Of a DNA stretch of 64,000 nt, positions 1 to 8,116 are shown piece after piece (position 1 is the first letter of the stretch; each line of letters begins with the position of its first letter). The stretch comes from Scatolibacter rhodanostii (GTDB lineage: Bacteria > Bacillota > Clostridia > Oscillospirales > Acutalibacteraceae). The DNA is taken from assembly GCF_900197595.1 (NCBI RefSeq), contig NZ_FZLO01000001.1:682001-746000 (forward strand). The letters run 5' to 3'. The position numbers were made by a program, and so were the translations under genes. The notes below the pieces were generated by a model. It had not been told where the DNA came from. It searched no databases and worked only from the letters and a program-made list of their open reading frames with translations.

Positions 1-248
1 TGCACGGCGGCACTGGAATCCCAGAAGATATGATTGCCAAAGCCATTTCTTTGGGCGTTTCTAAAATTAACGTAAATACCGAGTGCCAGCTTTCCTTTGC
101 TGCTGCTACACGTAAGTATGTAGAAGAAGGCAAAGATTTGAAGGGTAAAGGCTTTGACCCTCGCAAACTTTTGAACCCCGGCTTTGAAGCTATTAAAGCA
201 ACTGTTAAAGAAAAAATGGAATTGTTCGGTTCTGTTAACAAAGCTTAA
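1..248 (+). CDS. fba: Class II fructose-bisphosphate aldolase, C-terminal fragment
   Basis: The reading frame is open from the left window edge (codons from base 3) to TAA at 246-248, giving about 81 residues of the C-terminal end. The first residues, HGGTGIP, are the conserved catalytic/phosphate-binding loop of class II aldolases. The end (KGFDPRKLLNPGFEAIK) is the typical tail of bacterial FbaA/FbaB proteins. The enzyme cleaves fructose 1,6-bisphosphate into DHAP and glyceraldehyde 3-phosphate in cytoplasmic glycolysis and needs a divalent metal. The 5' part lies outside the window, so the start and upstream context cannot be judged. A strong terminator follows within 25 bases, so fba is the last gene of its transcript. 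Confidence 0.93.
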   Translation, partial: HGGTGIPEDMIAKAISLGVSKINVNTECQLSFAAATRKYVEEGKDLKGKGFDPRKLLNPGFEAIKATVKEKMELFGSVNKA

Positions 249-267
249 TTGATTTGTTTTTGCTAAC

Positions 268-299
268 TAAAAAACCGCCTATCTTGTTAGGCGGTTTTT
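268..299 (+). terminator. Rho-independent terminator of fba
   Basis: Stem ACCGCCTA / TAGGCGGT with a short loop, preceded by A-rich and followed by T-rich sequence. It lies 20 bases after the fba stop. Confidence 0.9.
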
Positions 300-324
300 C
301 TTTTTTGCTTTTTTTAATGATATG

Positions 325-353
325 TTGTAAAAAGAAGGAAATTGTGATATACT
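325..353 (+). promoter_or_regulatory. Sigma-A-like promoter of the PASTA pseudokinase gene
   Basis: TTGTAA (325-330), a 17-base spacer and TATACT (348-353), about 46 bases upstream of the ATG at 399. Confidence 0.65.
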
Positions 354-398
354 AATTATCTAAATGCATAGATATCAGGTTCATAGTGGGAGGTCGGA

Positions 399-1997
399 AT
401 GAACGGACAAGAAATATTGTGCATGAACTGTTTTGCTGCTCCCATTTCTGATGGGGATTCACACTGTCATGTATGCGGTTGGGATAATTCCAGACCGCAA
501 ATTTCGTGCGGTCTAAAATATCAAACCTTTTTAAATGGTCGTTATGTTGTTGGTCGAGTTAAGTCCATCAACGGTGAAGGACTAACCTATTCCGCTTTTG
601 ATAAGCTCAAGAAAAAAATGGTGGAGATAAAAGAATTTTATCCTCTGTCTATTTCAAAGCGCAATGCAGAAGATAACACCATTATCCCTTTTGAAGGACA
701 AGAATCTCTTTTTGAAGAATATCTTGATCAATTTATTGAACTCTCTAAAAATATAAGCCGTTTAAAAGAAGTGACGGTTGTTCATTCCATTCTAGATATT
801 TTTGAAGAAAACTATACAGCTTATGCTGTTTATGAATTTGTCCCTTCCCTATCCCTTAAAAAACATGTGCAGAAAAATGGAGTTTTTTCATGGAACACTG
901 CTCATAATATGTTCCTGCCTGTTCTCACAGCCTTAGGCTTGATTAACTCACTTGGCGTAACACATTTAGGCATTTCACCTGAAACGTTGCGAGTCACTGG
1001 CGAACGAAACCTCTTGATTACCGGATTTGCCATTCCTGCCATTCGAACCGCTTTGGATGATGAGCTTTCCAAAGAGATTTTTGAAGGCAGCTCCGCTATT
1101 GAACAGTATGCTGAAAACACTACTTGCAGTGAAACTACTGATGTTTATGCCTTCACGGCTTCTCTGCTTTATGCCATTACTGGTTCTCTGCCAAATGAAG
1201 CACCTAAGAGATTATTAGACCCCAAGCTATTAATTCCAAGAGAATATTTGAAAGATTTACCACCTTACGTTGTAACGGCGATTGCTAATGCCTTGCAAGT
1301 AAAGCCAGAAGATCGCACAGCCAGTTTTGATCGTTTAAAAGCAGAATTTTCTGCTGCCCCCACTGCTATTGTAACGGCCAGTTCTCCTGCTGCCATTCGC
1401 AGCTTGCCTGAGAAAGACAGTGAATTGCCAAAAAGCTATCGCATTCCTTCTTATGCCTGGTTGATTGGGAGCACGGTTCTTACCATTATTGCCATTGTAT
1501 TGATTGCCGTGGTTTGGATAAAAAAATCGCCCAGTCGTGGTGACGATACAAATACCTCTAGTGTTGCTGCTGTGCAAATGGAGGCACCTAACATTATTAA
1601 CAGTGATGCGGCAGAAATTCAAACGCGCATTGATAACGGAGACTTGAAATTCAAATTGCATATTCAATCTCGCATTTTAAATGACACTGTCGAAGAGGGT
1701 CATATTATTACGCAAAATCCTGAACCTGGCGAAATGATTGCAGAAGGCGACAAAATTGTAATTACCGTCAGCAAAGGCAAAGAAGAACGCACGCTACCTG
1801 AAATTCAAGGAATGTCGTTCACCGAACTACACACCAATTTGACTGAGAATGGGTTTGAGGTCTTACGTAAAGATGAACCCAGTGAAGATATTCAGTTTGG
1901 CAATGTCATTCGATATGAAGATGCTAATGCAGGTGACAAATTGAAGTATGGTTCAACCATAACACTTGTGGTAAGTGCGGGTCCTGCAGAAGAATAA
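399..1997 (+). CDS. Zinc-ribbon, kinase-like (pseudokinase) membrane protein with PASTA repeats
   Basis: The 532-residue protein has an N-terminal zinc ribbon (C8, C11, C23, C26), a Ser/Thr-kinase-like domain (about 45-315), one membrane helix (about 353-373) and two PASTA-like repeats outside the membrane (about 394-460 and 461-528). The kinase fold is recognisable: K78 sits in VEIK like the ATP-binding lysine, and the catalytic loop aligns as HLGISPETL at 189-197. The catalytic Asp of HRD is Gly191, the following Lys is Ser193, and the DFG motif is replaced by TGF around 208-210. It is therefore probably catalytically dead. PASTA domains bind peptidoglycan or muropeptides in PrkC-type kinases, so a sensory or scaffolding role at the cell wall is inferred. 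ATG follows GGGAGG. It is monocistronic, with its own promoter and terminator. A true PrkC is encoded at 54169-56250. Confidence 0.85.
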   Translation: MNGQEILCMNCFAAPISDGDSHCHVCGWDNSRPQISCGLKYQTFLNGRYVVGRVKSINGEGLTYSAFDKLKKKMVEIKEFYPLSISKRNAEDNTIIPFEGQESLFEEYLDQFIELSKNISRLKEVTVVHSILDIFEENYTAYAVYEFVPSLSLKKHVQKNGVFSWNTAHNMFLPVLTALGLINSLGVTHLGISPETLRVTGERNLLITGFAIPAIRTALDDELSKEIFEGSSAIEQYAENTTCSETTDVYAFTASLLYAITGSLPNEAPKRLLDPKLLIPREYLKDLPPYVVTAIANALQVKPEDRTASFDRLKAEFSAAPTAIVTASSPAAIRSLPEKDSELPKSYRIPSYAWLIGSTVLTIIAIVLIAVVWIKKSPSRGDDTNTSSVAAVQMEAPNIINSDAAEIQTRIDNGDLKFKLHIQSRILNDTVEEGHIITQNPEPGEMIAEGDKIVITVSKGKEERTLPEIQGMSFTELHTNLTENGFEVLRKDEPSEDIQFGNVIRYEDANAGDKLKYGSTITLVVSAGPAEE

Positions 1998-2018
1998 CGT
2001 TTATTAACTGCTTATTTT

Positions 2019-2051
2019 GAGACATGATGAAATTACATCATGTCTCTTTTT
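2019..2051 (+). terminator. Rho-independent terminator after the pseudokinase gene
   Basis: Stem GAGACATGATG / CATCATGTCTC (11 bp, perfect) followed by TTTTTG. Confidence 0.9.
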
Positions 2052-2100
2052 GTATTTTTTCTTCTTTTTAAATTTATTTTTTAAATTCTATCTCTACATA

Positions 2101-2129
2101 TTGACATATTGGCTACACAAGCATATAAT
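2101..2129 (+). promoter_or_regulatory. Consensus sigma-A promoter of the metal-resistance operon
   Basis: TTGACA (2101-2106), 17 bases, TATAAT (2124-2129): a full match to both hexamers. A palindromic operator overlaps the presumed start site directly downstream. Confidence 0.85.
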
Positions 2130-2157
2130 AAACACATGAACAGTTGCTCATATGTTT
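2130..2157 (+). promoter_or_regulatory. ArsR/SmtB-type operator palindrome
   Basis: A 28-base imperfect palindrome with core ATGAACA-GT-TGCTCAT and outer arms AAACA / TGTTT lies immediately 3' of the -10 box. The core matches the known ATGAACA-N2-TGTTCAT style of SmtB/CzrA/CadC operators. The adjacent gene encodes such a repressor, so autoregulation is inferred. Confidence 0.75.
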
Positions 2158-2215
2158 ATTTGAATAAGTTTTAATAGTTACTTGATTTTTATATAACGAG
2201 GAAGGAAGATATACT

Positions 2216-2587
2216 ATGGCAGAAAACGAGGTAAAAACTGTACTTGATAACTGCGATTATATACACTTGCACGAGGACGTGATTCGATCTGTCAGAGAAA
2301 AAATGCCAGAAGAAGAAATTCTTTATGATTTAGCTGAATTATTCAAGATTTTTTGCGACTCAACCAGAATTAAGATTCTTTATGCTCTACTAGAATCTGA
2401 AATGTGCGTATGTGACATTGCACAACTATTAAACATGACACAGTCTGCTATCTCTCATCAGCTCCGCCTATTAAAACAAGCCAAGTTGGTTAAATATCGC
2501 CGTGAGGGAAAAACCGTTTTTTACGCACTGGCTGATAGCCATGTGAGTACCATCATCGACCAGGGTATGGAACACATCTCTGAGTAA
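2216..2587 (+). CDS. ArsR/SmtB-family metal-sensing transcriptional repressor (CadC/SmtB-like)
   Basis: This is a 123-residue winged-helix repressor. Metal-site signatures are visible: C13 near the N-terminus, MCVCDI (C64, C66) in the helix before the recognition helix, and an alpha-5 site D107-x-H109-x10-H120 as in zinc sensors of the family. The DNA-recognition segment is MTQSAISHQLRLLKQA. Members release DNA when Zn, Cd, Pb or related ions bind. Here the protein heads an operon with an HMA protein and a Zn/Cd-type ATPase, under a promoter with a family-type palindrome. Having both a thiolate site and an alpha-5 site, it could answer to Cd/Pb as well as Zn; which ion is physiological cannot be decided from sequence. 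Confidence 0.93.
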   Translation: MAENEVKTVLDNCDYIHLHEDVIRSVREKMPEEEILYDLAELFKIFCDSTRIKILYALLESEMCVCDIAQLLNMTQSAISHQLRLLKQAKLVKYRREGKTVFYALADSHVSTIIDQGMEHISE

Positions 2588-2633
2588 CCATATTAATATA
2601 TAAGTGAGAAATCACTATCAGGAGGGTTTTATT

Positions 2634-2852
2634 ATGAAAAAAACATTTAAACTTACCGATCTCGACTGTGCCAATTGTGCTGCAAAAATGCAGGATGCTA
2701 TTCAAAAAATTAGCGGCGTAGAAGAGGCTTCTGTTAATTTCATGCTACAAAAAATGACAGTTTCTGCAGACGAAACAAAGTTTGATACTGTTATGAAAGA
2801 AATTGTAAAGGTATGCAAAAAAATTGAACCTGATTGTGTAATCAATTATTAA
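2634..2852 (+). CDS. Free-standing heavy-metal-associated (HMA) domain protein
   Basis: The 72-residue protein is essentially one ferredoxin-like HMA domain with the metal motif DCANCA (CxxC near residue 14). ATG at 2634 is chosen because AGGAGGG lies 7 bases upstream; an earlier in-frame codon at 2604 has no ribosome site. HMA domains bind soft metals between two Cys and pass them to P1B-ATPases. The next gene, 14 bases downstream, is a Zn/Cd-type P1B-ATPase that lacks any N-terminal HMA domain, so this protein probably supplies in trans the domain usually fused to the pump. The acidic residue before CxxC (DCxxC) is typical of Zn/Cd rather than Cu domains. Confidence 0.9.
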   Translation: MKKTFKLTDLDCANCAAKMQDAIQKISGVEEASVNFMLQKMTVSADETKFDTVMKEIVKVCKKIEPDCVINY

Positions 2853-2866
2853 GCGAGGGATTATCC

Positions 2867-4720
2867 GTGACTAAAAAACAGAAAAAATGGCTATATCGCA
2901 TAATTATTTCTATTCTTCTTCTCATTGTTGCGAATTTAATTCCTCTTAACGGTGTTATTCGACTGTTGATATTCTTAATCCCCTATCTTGTTGTTGGTTG
3001 GGATGTTCTATGGAAGGCCATCCGCAATATTTCTAAAGGGCAAGTTTTTGATGAAAATTTTCTGATGGCCATTGCAACAATAGGAGCTTTTGTGCTTGGA
3101 GATTACTCCGAAGGCGTTTTGGTTCTTCTCTTTTATCAAATTGGCGAATTATTTCAAAACTATGCTGTCGGAAAATCTAGAAAATCGATTACAGCGTTAA
3201 TGGATATCCGTCCTGATTATGCCAACATTGAAAGAGATGGTGAATTGGTGCAGGTTGATCCTGATGAAGTTGCTGTAGGTGATACGATTATTGTAAAACC
3301 CGGCGAAAAGATTCCGCTAGATAGTGTGGTCTTGGAGGGTTTCTCGGCTGTTAACACTTCTGCACTTACAGGCGAATCGCTTCCACGTGATGTAAAACCT
3401 GGCGATGATGTCATTAGTGGCTGCATTAATCAAACAGGACTGCTTACGCTAAAAGTCAGCAAAGAATTCGGTGAATCTACAGTTTCTAAAATCTTGGATT
3501 TAGTCGAGAATTCCATGCAGAAAAAGGCAAAATCCGAGAATTTCATCACTAAGTTTTCTCGCTATTACACCCCTGTCGTCGTGATTTCAGCTGTTCTCCT
3601 TGCTTTAATTCCCCCGCTTTTCTTTGGAGGCGTGTGGTCTGAATGGGTTGAGCGTGCTCTGATTTTCCTTGTTATCTCTTGCCCCTGTGCTCTTGTTATT
3701 TCTATTCCTCTCAGCTTCTTTGGCGGAATTGGCGGCGCTTCTAAAATGGGTATTCTTGTCAAAGGTTCTAACTATCTCGAAGCTCTTTCAGAAGCAGGTA
3801 TCGTTGTATTTGACAAAACGGGAACCCTTACACAAGGTACATTTAAAGTAACTGCTTTACACCCAGAAAAAATCTCCGAATCAGAACTGCTTTCTTATGC
3901 CGCCTTGGCAGAAAGTTACTCCAATCATCCCATTTCACTTTCTTTGCAAGAAGCATATGGCAAACCAATTGATAAAAGTCGCATTCGCGATTATACTGAG
4001 ATTTCGGGCCATGGTGTTTCAGCTGTAGTTGACGGCAAAGTAATTCATGCCGGTAACGGAAAACTTATGAAGCAAATTGGCGCTGATTATCATGAATGTC
4101 ACCTTGTTGGCACAGTTGTTCATTTAGCCATTGATGGCATTTATGAAGGACATATTGTCATTGCTGATGAGGTAAAACCACAAGCCAAACAGGCACTAGC
4201 AGCATTAAAGGCACAAAAAGTACGTGAAACTATTATGTTGACTGGTGACAGCAAAGCTGTTGCTGAAAATATTGCTAAACAAATTGGTATTGATAAAGTC
4301 TCTGCTGAGTTACTTCCTAATGACAAAGTTAACGAAGTCGATCGCCTGCTATCGCAGAAACTCCCTAAAGAAAAATTAGTATTTGTGGGAGATGGCATTA
4401 ATGATGCACCGGTTCTTTCTCGCTCCGATATTGGTGTCGCAATGGGAGCGCTAGGATCAGATGCAGCCATTGAAGCTGCCGATATTGTTCTAATGGACGA
4501 TAATCCTGCTAAAGTTGCTACTGCCATTAAAATTTCCAGAAAGACTCTCCGCATTGTGAAACAAAATATTATTTTTGCAATTGGCATCAAATTTCTTGCT
4601 TTAATTTTAGGAGCAATTGGAATTGCCAATATGGGGCAAGCCATTTTTGCCGATGTAGGTGTCATGATTTTAGCTGTATTAAACGCTACTCGTGCTTTAA
4701 ATATTAAAAACATTGAATAA
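2867..4720 (+). CDS. cadA: Zn/Cd/Pb-type heavy-metal-translocating P-type ATPase
   Basis: The P1B-ATPase has about 617 residues from GTG at 2867, which follows GAGGGA by 6 bases. Visible motifs are the membrane metal site CPC in SCPCALVISIPLSF, the phosphorylation motif DKTGTLT, the HP dipeptide (SNHPIS) of the nucleotide domain, TGES of the actuator and GDGINDAP of the hinge. The residues after CPC and the first membrane helices fit the ZntA/CadA (P1B-2) class, not CopA. It exports Zn, Cd or Pb from the cytoplasm using ATP. The N-terminal HMA domain is missing and is encoded separately just upstream. A bidirectional terminator follows. The symbol is a class label; true substrate preference is unknown. 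Confidence 0.92.
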   Translation: MTKKQKKWLYRIIISILLLIVANLIPLNGVIRLLIFLIPYLVVGWDVLWKAIRNISKGQVFDENFLMAIATIGAFVLGDYSEGVLVLLFYQIGELFQNYAVGKSRKSITALMDIRPDYANIERDGELVQVDPDEVAVGDTIIVKPGEKIPLDSVVLEGFSAVNTSALTGESLPRDVKPGDDVISGCINQTGLLTLKVSKEFGESTVSKILDLVENSMQKKAKSENFITKFSRYYTPVVVISAVLLALIPPLFFGGVWSEWVERALIFLVISCPCALVISIPLSFFGGIGGASKMGILVKGSNYLEALSEAGIVVFDKTGTLTQGTFKVTALHPEKISESELLSYAALAESYSNHPISLSLQEAYGKPIDKSRIRDYTEISGHGVSAVVDGKVIHAGNGKLMKQIGADYHECHLVGTVVHLAIDGIYEGHIVIADEVKPQAKQALAALKAQKVRETIMLTGDSKAVAENIAKQIGIDKVSAELLPNDKVNEVDRLLSQKLPKEKLVFVGDGINDAPVLSRSDIGVAMGALGSDAAIEAADIVLMDDNPAKVATAIKISRKTLRIVKQNIIFAIGIKFLALILGAIGIANMGQAIFADVGVMILAVLNATRALNIKNIE

Positions 4721-4755
4721 AAGGCTAGTTTCTAATAGAAATAAGCTAAGAGCAG

Positions 4756-4792
4756 AAAAACCTTTCGTGATTTCATTCACGAAAGGTTTTTT
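4756..4792. terminator. Bidirectional terminator between converging cadA-like and purD transcripts
   Basis: Stem AACCTTTCGTGA / TCACGAAAGGTT flanked by A-run and T-run, so it can act on both strands. It separates the rightward metal operon from the leftward purine operon. Confidence 0.88.
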
Positions 4793-4847
4793 ACTTTACA
4801 TAGATATATAGGAATATGAAACAGTACCTAACCCCTAGCCAGTGGCG

Positions 4848-6119
4848 TTATATTGATTTAATCTTTCCAATATCTTTACGGTACATAGCACCTTCGAAGC
4901 TAATTTTTTCTACTGCTTGATATGCCTTATCCAATGCTTCTGACAAGTTTTTCGCCTTTGCTGTCACACCTAACACTCGACCACCATTGGTCAAAATTTT
5001 ACCATTTTCCGCTTTTGTGCCAGCATGATAGACCGTCGCACCGTCCACTTGCGCTTTCTCATTTAATCCTTTAATTTCGATACCCTTTGGATAATTGCCA
5101 GGATAACCGCCACTGGCCATAATAACACAAGCGCAGGCTTCATCGGACCATTCAATTTTCAGCGTGTTTAGCTTTTTCTCATAAACGGCTAACATAATGT
5201 CAACTAAGTCAGTTTTCAGTCTTGGCAATACCACTTGAGCCTCAGGGTCACCAAATCTAGCATTATATTCAATTACTTTTGGGCCTTTAGGCGTAATCAT
5301 TAACCCAAAATATAAACAACCTGAAAAAGGTCGATTTTCAGAATTCATTGCTTCTATCGTCGGCATAAAAATTGTTTTCATGCATTCATCGGCAAGTTCT
5401 TCTGTATAGTAAGGATTAGGACTGATGGTGCCCATTCCCCCTGTATTAGGGCCCTTATCGTCATCATAGGCACGTTTATGATCTTTGGAGGAAACCATCG
5501 GGCAGACAGTTGTTCCATCTGTAAAGGCTAACACGGATACTTCAGGTCCCGTTAAAAATTCTTCGATGACAACACGATTACCTGAAGCACCAAAAATTTT
5601 ATCTTGCATAATAGTCTGTAGACCGGTAACCGCTTCTTGTTCATTTTGAGCGATGATGACGCCTTTTCCTAAAGCAAGTCCATCTGCTTTAATAACGACA
5701 GGATATTCATTTTTTTCTTTTATGTAAGACAAAGCACTGTCATAGTCTGCAAAAATTTCATATCCCGCAGTTGGAATCTGATATTTCTTCATTAAATCTT
5801 TGGAGAAAACCTTGCTGCCTTCAATTTCAGCAGCTCTTTGATTAGGGCCAAATGTTTTAATACCCTCTGCCTGTAAAGCGTCTACCATGCCAGCAACAAG
5901 AGGATCGTCAGGCGCAACTATAACTAGATCAATTGAATTTTCCTTAGAAAATTTTACAATTCCATCAATATCCATTGTTTGAATTGGCAAGCATTGTGCG
6001 TCAGCAGCAATACCACCATTACCGGGCGCGCAATAAAGCTCTTCTACTTTACTGCTTTCTTTCAATTTACGAATTAGTGCGTGTTCACGTCCTCCGCTAC
6101 CCACTACCAAAATCTTCAT
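4848..6119 (-). CDS. purD: Phosphoribosylamine-glycine ligase (GAR synthetase)
   Basis: This 423-residue ATP-grasp enzyme catalyses step 2 of purine synthesis: phosphoribosylamine plus glycine plus ATP gives GAR. The N-terminus MKILVVGSGGREHAL is diagnostic. Further conserved segments are APGNGG, GLALGKGVII of the ATP-grasp fold, KDHKRAYDDDKGPNTGGMG and EYNARFGDPEAQ. Length is normal for the family. ATG has a good AGGAGG-like site upstream. It is the last gene of the leftward purine operon, 24 bases after the AICAR formyltransferase gene, and ends before a bidirectional terminator. Confidence 0.96.
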   Translation of the reverse strand: MKILVVGSGGREHALIRKLKESSKVEELYCAPGNGGIAADAQCLPIQTMDIDGIVKFSKENSIDLVIVAPDDPLVAGMVDALQAEGIKTFGPNQRAAEIEGSKVFSKDLMKKYQIPTAGYEIFADYDSALSYIKEKNEYPVVIKADGLALGKGVIIAQNEQEAVTGLQTIMQDKIFGASGNRVVIEEFLTGPEVSVLAFTDGTTVCPMVSSKDHKRAYDDDKGPNTGGMGTISPNPYYTEELADECMKTIFMPTIEAMNSENRPFSGCLYFGLMITPKGPKVIEYNARFGDPEAQVVLPRLKTDLVDIMLAVYEKKLNTLKIEWSDEACACVIMASGGYPGNYPKGIEIKGLNEKAQVDGATVYHAGTKAENGKILTNGGRVLGVTAKAKNLSEALDKAYQAVEKISFEGAMYRKDIGKIKSI

Positions 6120-6143
6120 TTCCTATCCTCCTTGCCTAACTGT

Positions 6144-7319
6144 TTAATGATGAAATAAACGAATCCCGGTAAAAGCCATGGCGATACCATATTTATCACA
6201 AGTATCAATGACATGGTCATCACGTATAGAACCACCTGGTTGCGCAATTACGCTGACACCGCTCTTATATGCACGCTCAATGTTATCGCCAAACGGGAAA
6301 AACGCATCGCTTCCCAGAGCCACCCCTGTTTGAGTTTTTAACCAATCACATCTTTCTTCTCTTGTAAAAACATCTGGCTTTTCTGTAAAAAACGCTGTCC
6401 AAGCTTCGTCTGCTAACACATCCATATAATCGTCGGAGATATAAATATCAATTGTGTTATCACGATCTGCACGACGAATATCTTTTTTAAATGGCAGATT
6501 CATCACTTTAGGTGCTTGGCGCAAAAACCAGTTGTCTGCTTTATTTCCTGCTAAACGGGTGCAATGAATTCTGCTTTGCTGACCGGCACCTACACCGATA
6601 GCCTGTCCATTTTTAACATAGCAAACTGAATTAGACTGTGTATATTTAAGCGTAATCAAAGACACAATTAAATCTCTTTTTTCATCCTGTGTCAGCTTTT
6701 TATTTTGAGTCGGCAACTCATTGAAAAGATTTTCATTAATTTTCAAGTTATTTCTGCCTTGTTCAAATGTAATACCAAATACCGTTTTCCTCTCAATTTC
6801 AGCGGGAACATAACTAGTATCCATCTGCACAACATTATAAGTTCCCTTACGTTTTTTACGCAAAATGGTCAATGCTTCTTCTGTATAGCCGGGTGCAATC
6901 ACGCCATCTGAAACTTCACGAGAAAGAAGCTTTGCTGTTGCTTCATCACAAATTTCAGATAAAGCTGCCCAATCTCCATAAGATGACATTCTATCAGAAC
7001 CTCTGGCTGCAGCATAAGCAGAAGCGATAGGTGTTAGTGCCAAGTCATCTACAAAATAAATCTTTTTTAATGTATCTGAAAGTGGTACATACACAGCTGC
7101 TCCTGCAGGGCTAACATGTTTAAAAGAAGCAGCAGCGGGAAGACCTGTTGCCATCTTAAGCTCGCTAACAAGCTGCCAGCTATTAAAAGCATCTAAAAGA
7201 TTAATGAAACCGGGATTTCCATTTAAAACCTGAATTGGCAAATCAGTGTCGTTATCCATAAAAATTCTAGAAGGTTTTTGATTGGGATTACAACCATATT
7301 TTAAGAGCATTTCGTTCAT
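6144..7319 (-). CDS. Stand-alone AICAR formyltransferase (PurH C-terminal-type domain only)
   Basis: The 391-residue protein corresponds only to the formyltransferase half of bifunctional PurH; the N-terminal IMP cyclohydrolase half (MGS-like fold) is absent. The catalytic Lys-His pair is visible in FKHVSPAGAAV. The C-terminal motifs GSDAFFPFGDNIERA and VIAQPGGSIRDD are typical of the domain. It transfers a formyl group from 10-formyl-THF to AICAR to make FAICAR. The start at 7319 (MNEMLLKYG) is preceded by AAAGGGTGG. The preceding gene encodes a PurO-like IMP cyclohydrolase, which supplies the missing last step. The separation is clean, with 80 bases between the two genes, so it is not a frameshifted purH. 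Confidence 0.92.
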   Translation of the reverse strand: MNEMLLKYGCNPNQKPSRIFMDNDTDLPIQVLNGNPGFINLLDAFNSWQLVSELKMATGLPAAASFKHVSPAGAAVYVPLSDTLKKIYFVDDLALTPIASAYAAARGSDRMSSYGDWAALSEICDEATAKLLSREVSDGVIAPGYTEEALTILRKKRKGTYNVVQMDTSYVPAEIERKTVFGITFEQGRNNLKINENLFNELPTQNKKLTQDEKRDLIVSLITLKYTQSNSVCYVKNGQAIGVGAGQQSRIHCTRLAGNKADNWFLRQAPKVMNLPFKKDIRRADRDNTIDIYISDDYMDVLADEAWTAFFTEKPDVFTREERCDWLKTQTGVALGSDAFFPFGDNIERAYKSGVSVIAQPGGSIRDDHVIDTCDKYGIAMAFTGIRLFHH

Positions 7320-7399
7320 AATTCGTGACCACCCTTTCATTTGCGCAGGTATATCCGTTTAGATTGTGCTTATCAGAATTATCCAATCTATTTTTGTTG

Positions 7400-8116
7400 T
7401 TACTGATTTTTGTTAATAATACGGGTTTCTTCTTTACCTGACTGTAAATTGATATAGCGAACAAACAAAGACACCTTATTATCTTGATCTAAGGATGACC
7501 ATAATTTTTCAGTAAACACTTCAATGCTATCCTCTGCAAGCGTAACTGCTTTAGGCTCTCCCTGAAAAGACGGTATACGAGGATTACCATCACATTGATA
7601 CGTATGTATAAAATGAGCTAGACCGTTTACCGGCACATATTCATAGAAAAACCGCTGAACCGCATCAGCATTCCCATCTGTACTTTTTAGAATCGACATT
7701 TTATAACTGAAATCATTCTTCTCAAAATCTAAAATGCCTGAAATTCTGGGTGTGTAGTTAGGCTCATCAGGTTCAAAGGTACGTGTTCGTAGCGACTCTG
7801 TAAAGCTCAATCCCTTTTCACGATAATTATAGATGGTATCAGTCTGATCACCATTGGTAACAATGACTTCATTTGCCAACACTCTTACAGGAGCGTAGAT
7901 AATCAGAGATGGATCTTCTAATTTACTGGGATCAAAAGCTTCTGTGCGAATGCCACCCTCTGCTTCCACAAATATGCGGTTGCGGCTATTTTCGCTTCGA
8001 CCCATAATGAAATAAGCGATAACAGCATGCGTTCCATCTGCCGTTTTGCCAATTAAAATTCCTCTTCCCGGATAGCTGTTTCCGCTAAGTTCTTTTTCAA
8101 TGTTCAATGGTTGCAT
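7400..8116 (-). CDS. purO: PurO-type IMP cyclohydrolase
   Basis: The 238-residue protein carries the family signature SYPGRGILIGKT near the N-terminus and NRIFVEAEGGIRTEAFDP, typical of the IMP_cyclohyd (PurO-like) family first described in archaea. It closes the ring of FAICAR to form IMP, the final step of purine synthesis, and is unrelated in fold to the cyclohydrolase half of PurH. Context supports this: it lies between purN and a stand-alone AICAR formyltransferase lacking the cyclohydrolase domain. Its start overlaps the purN stop by 13 bases. Family assignment is from recognition of the N-terminal motif and context; catalytic residues were not checked one by one. Confidence 0.85.
   Translation of the reverse strand: MQPLNIEKELSGNSYPGRGILIGKTADGTHAVIAYFIMGRSENSRNRIFVEAEGGIRTEAFDPSKLEDPSLIIYAPVRVLANEVIVTNGDQTDTIYNYREKGLSFTESLRTRTFEPDEPNYTPRISGILDFEKNDFSYKMSILKSTDGNADAVQRFFYEYVPVNGLAHFIHTYQCDGNPRIPSFQGEPKAVTLAEDSIEVFTEKLWSSLDQDNKVSLFVRYINLQSGKEETRIINKNQ

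Noticed and set aside
4141-4713. Open frame of 190 codons on the minus strand
   Set aside because: It lies entirely inside the cadA-like gene, antisense, and reads as a low-complexity shadow of that gene's codon pattern.
6144-8116. Broken purH caused by frameshift
   Set aside because: The upstream partner has no similarity to the PurH N-terminal domain; it is a different, complete protein with its own start.
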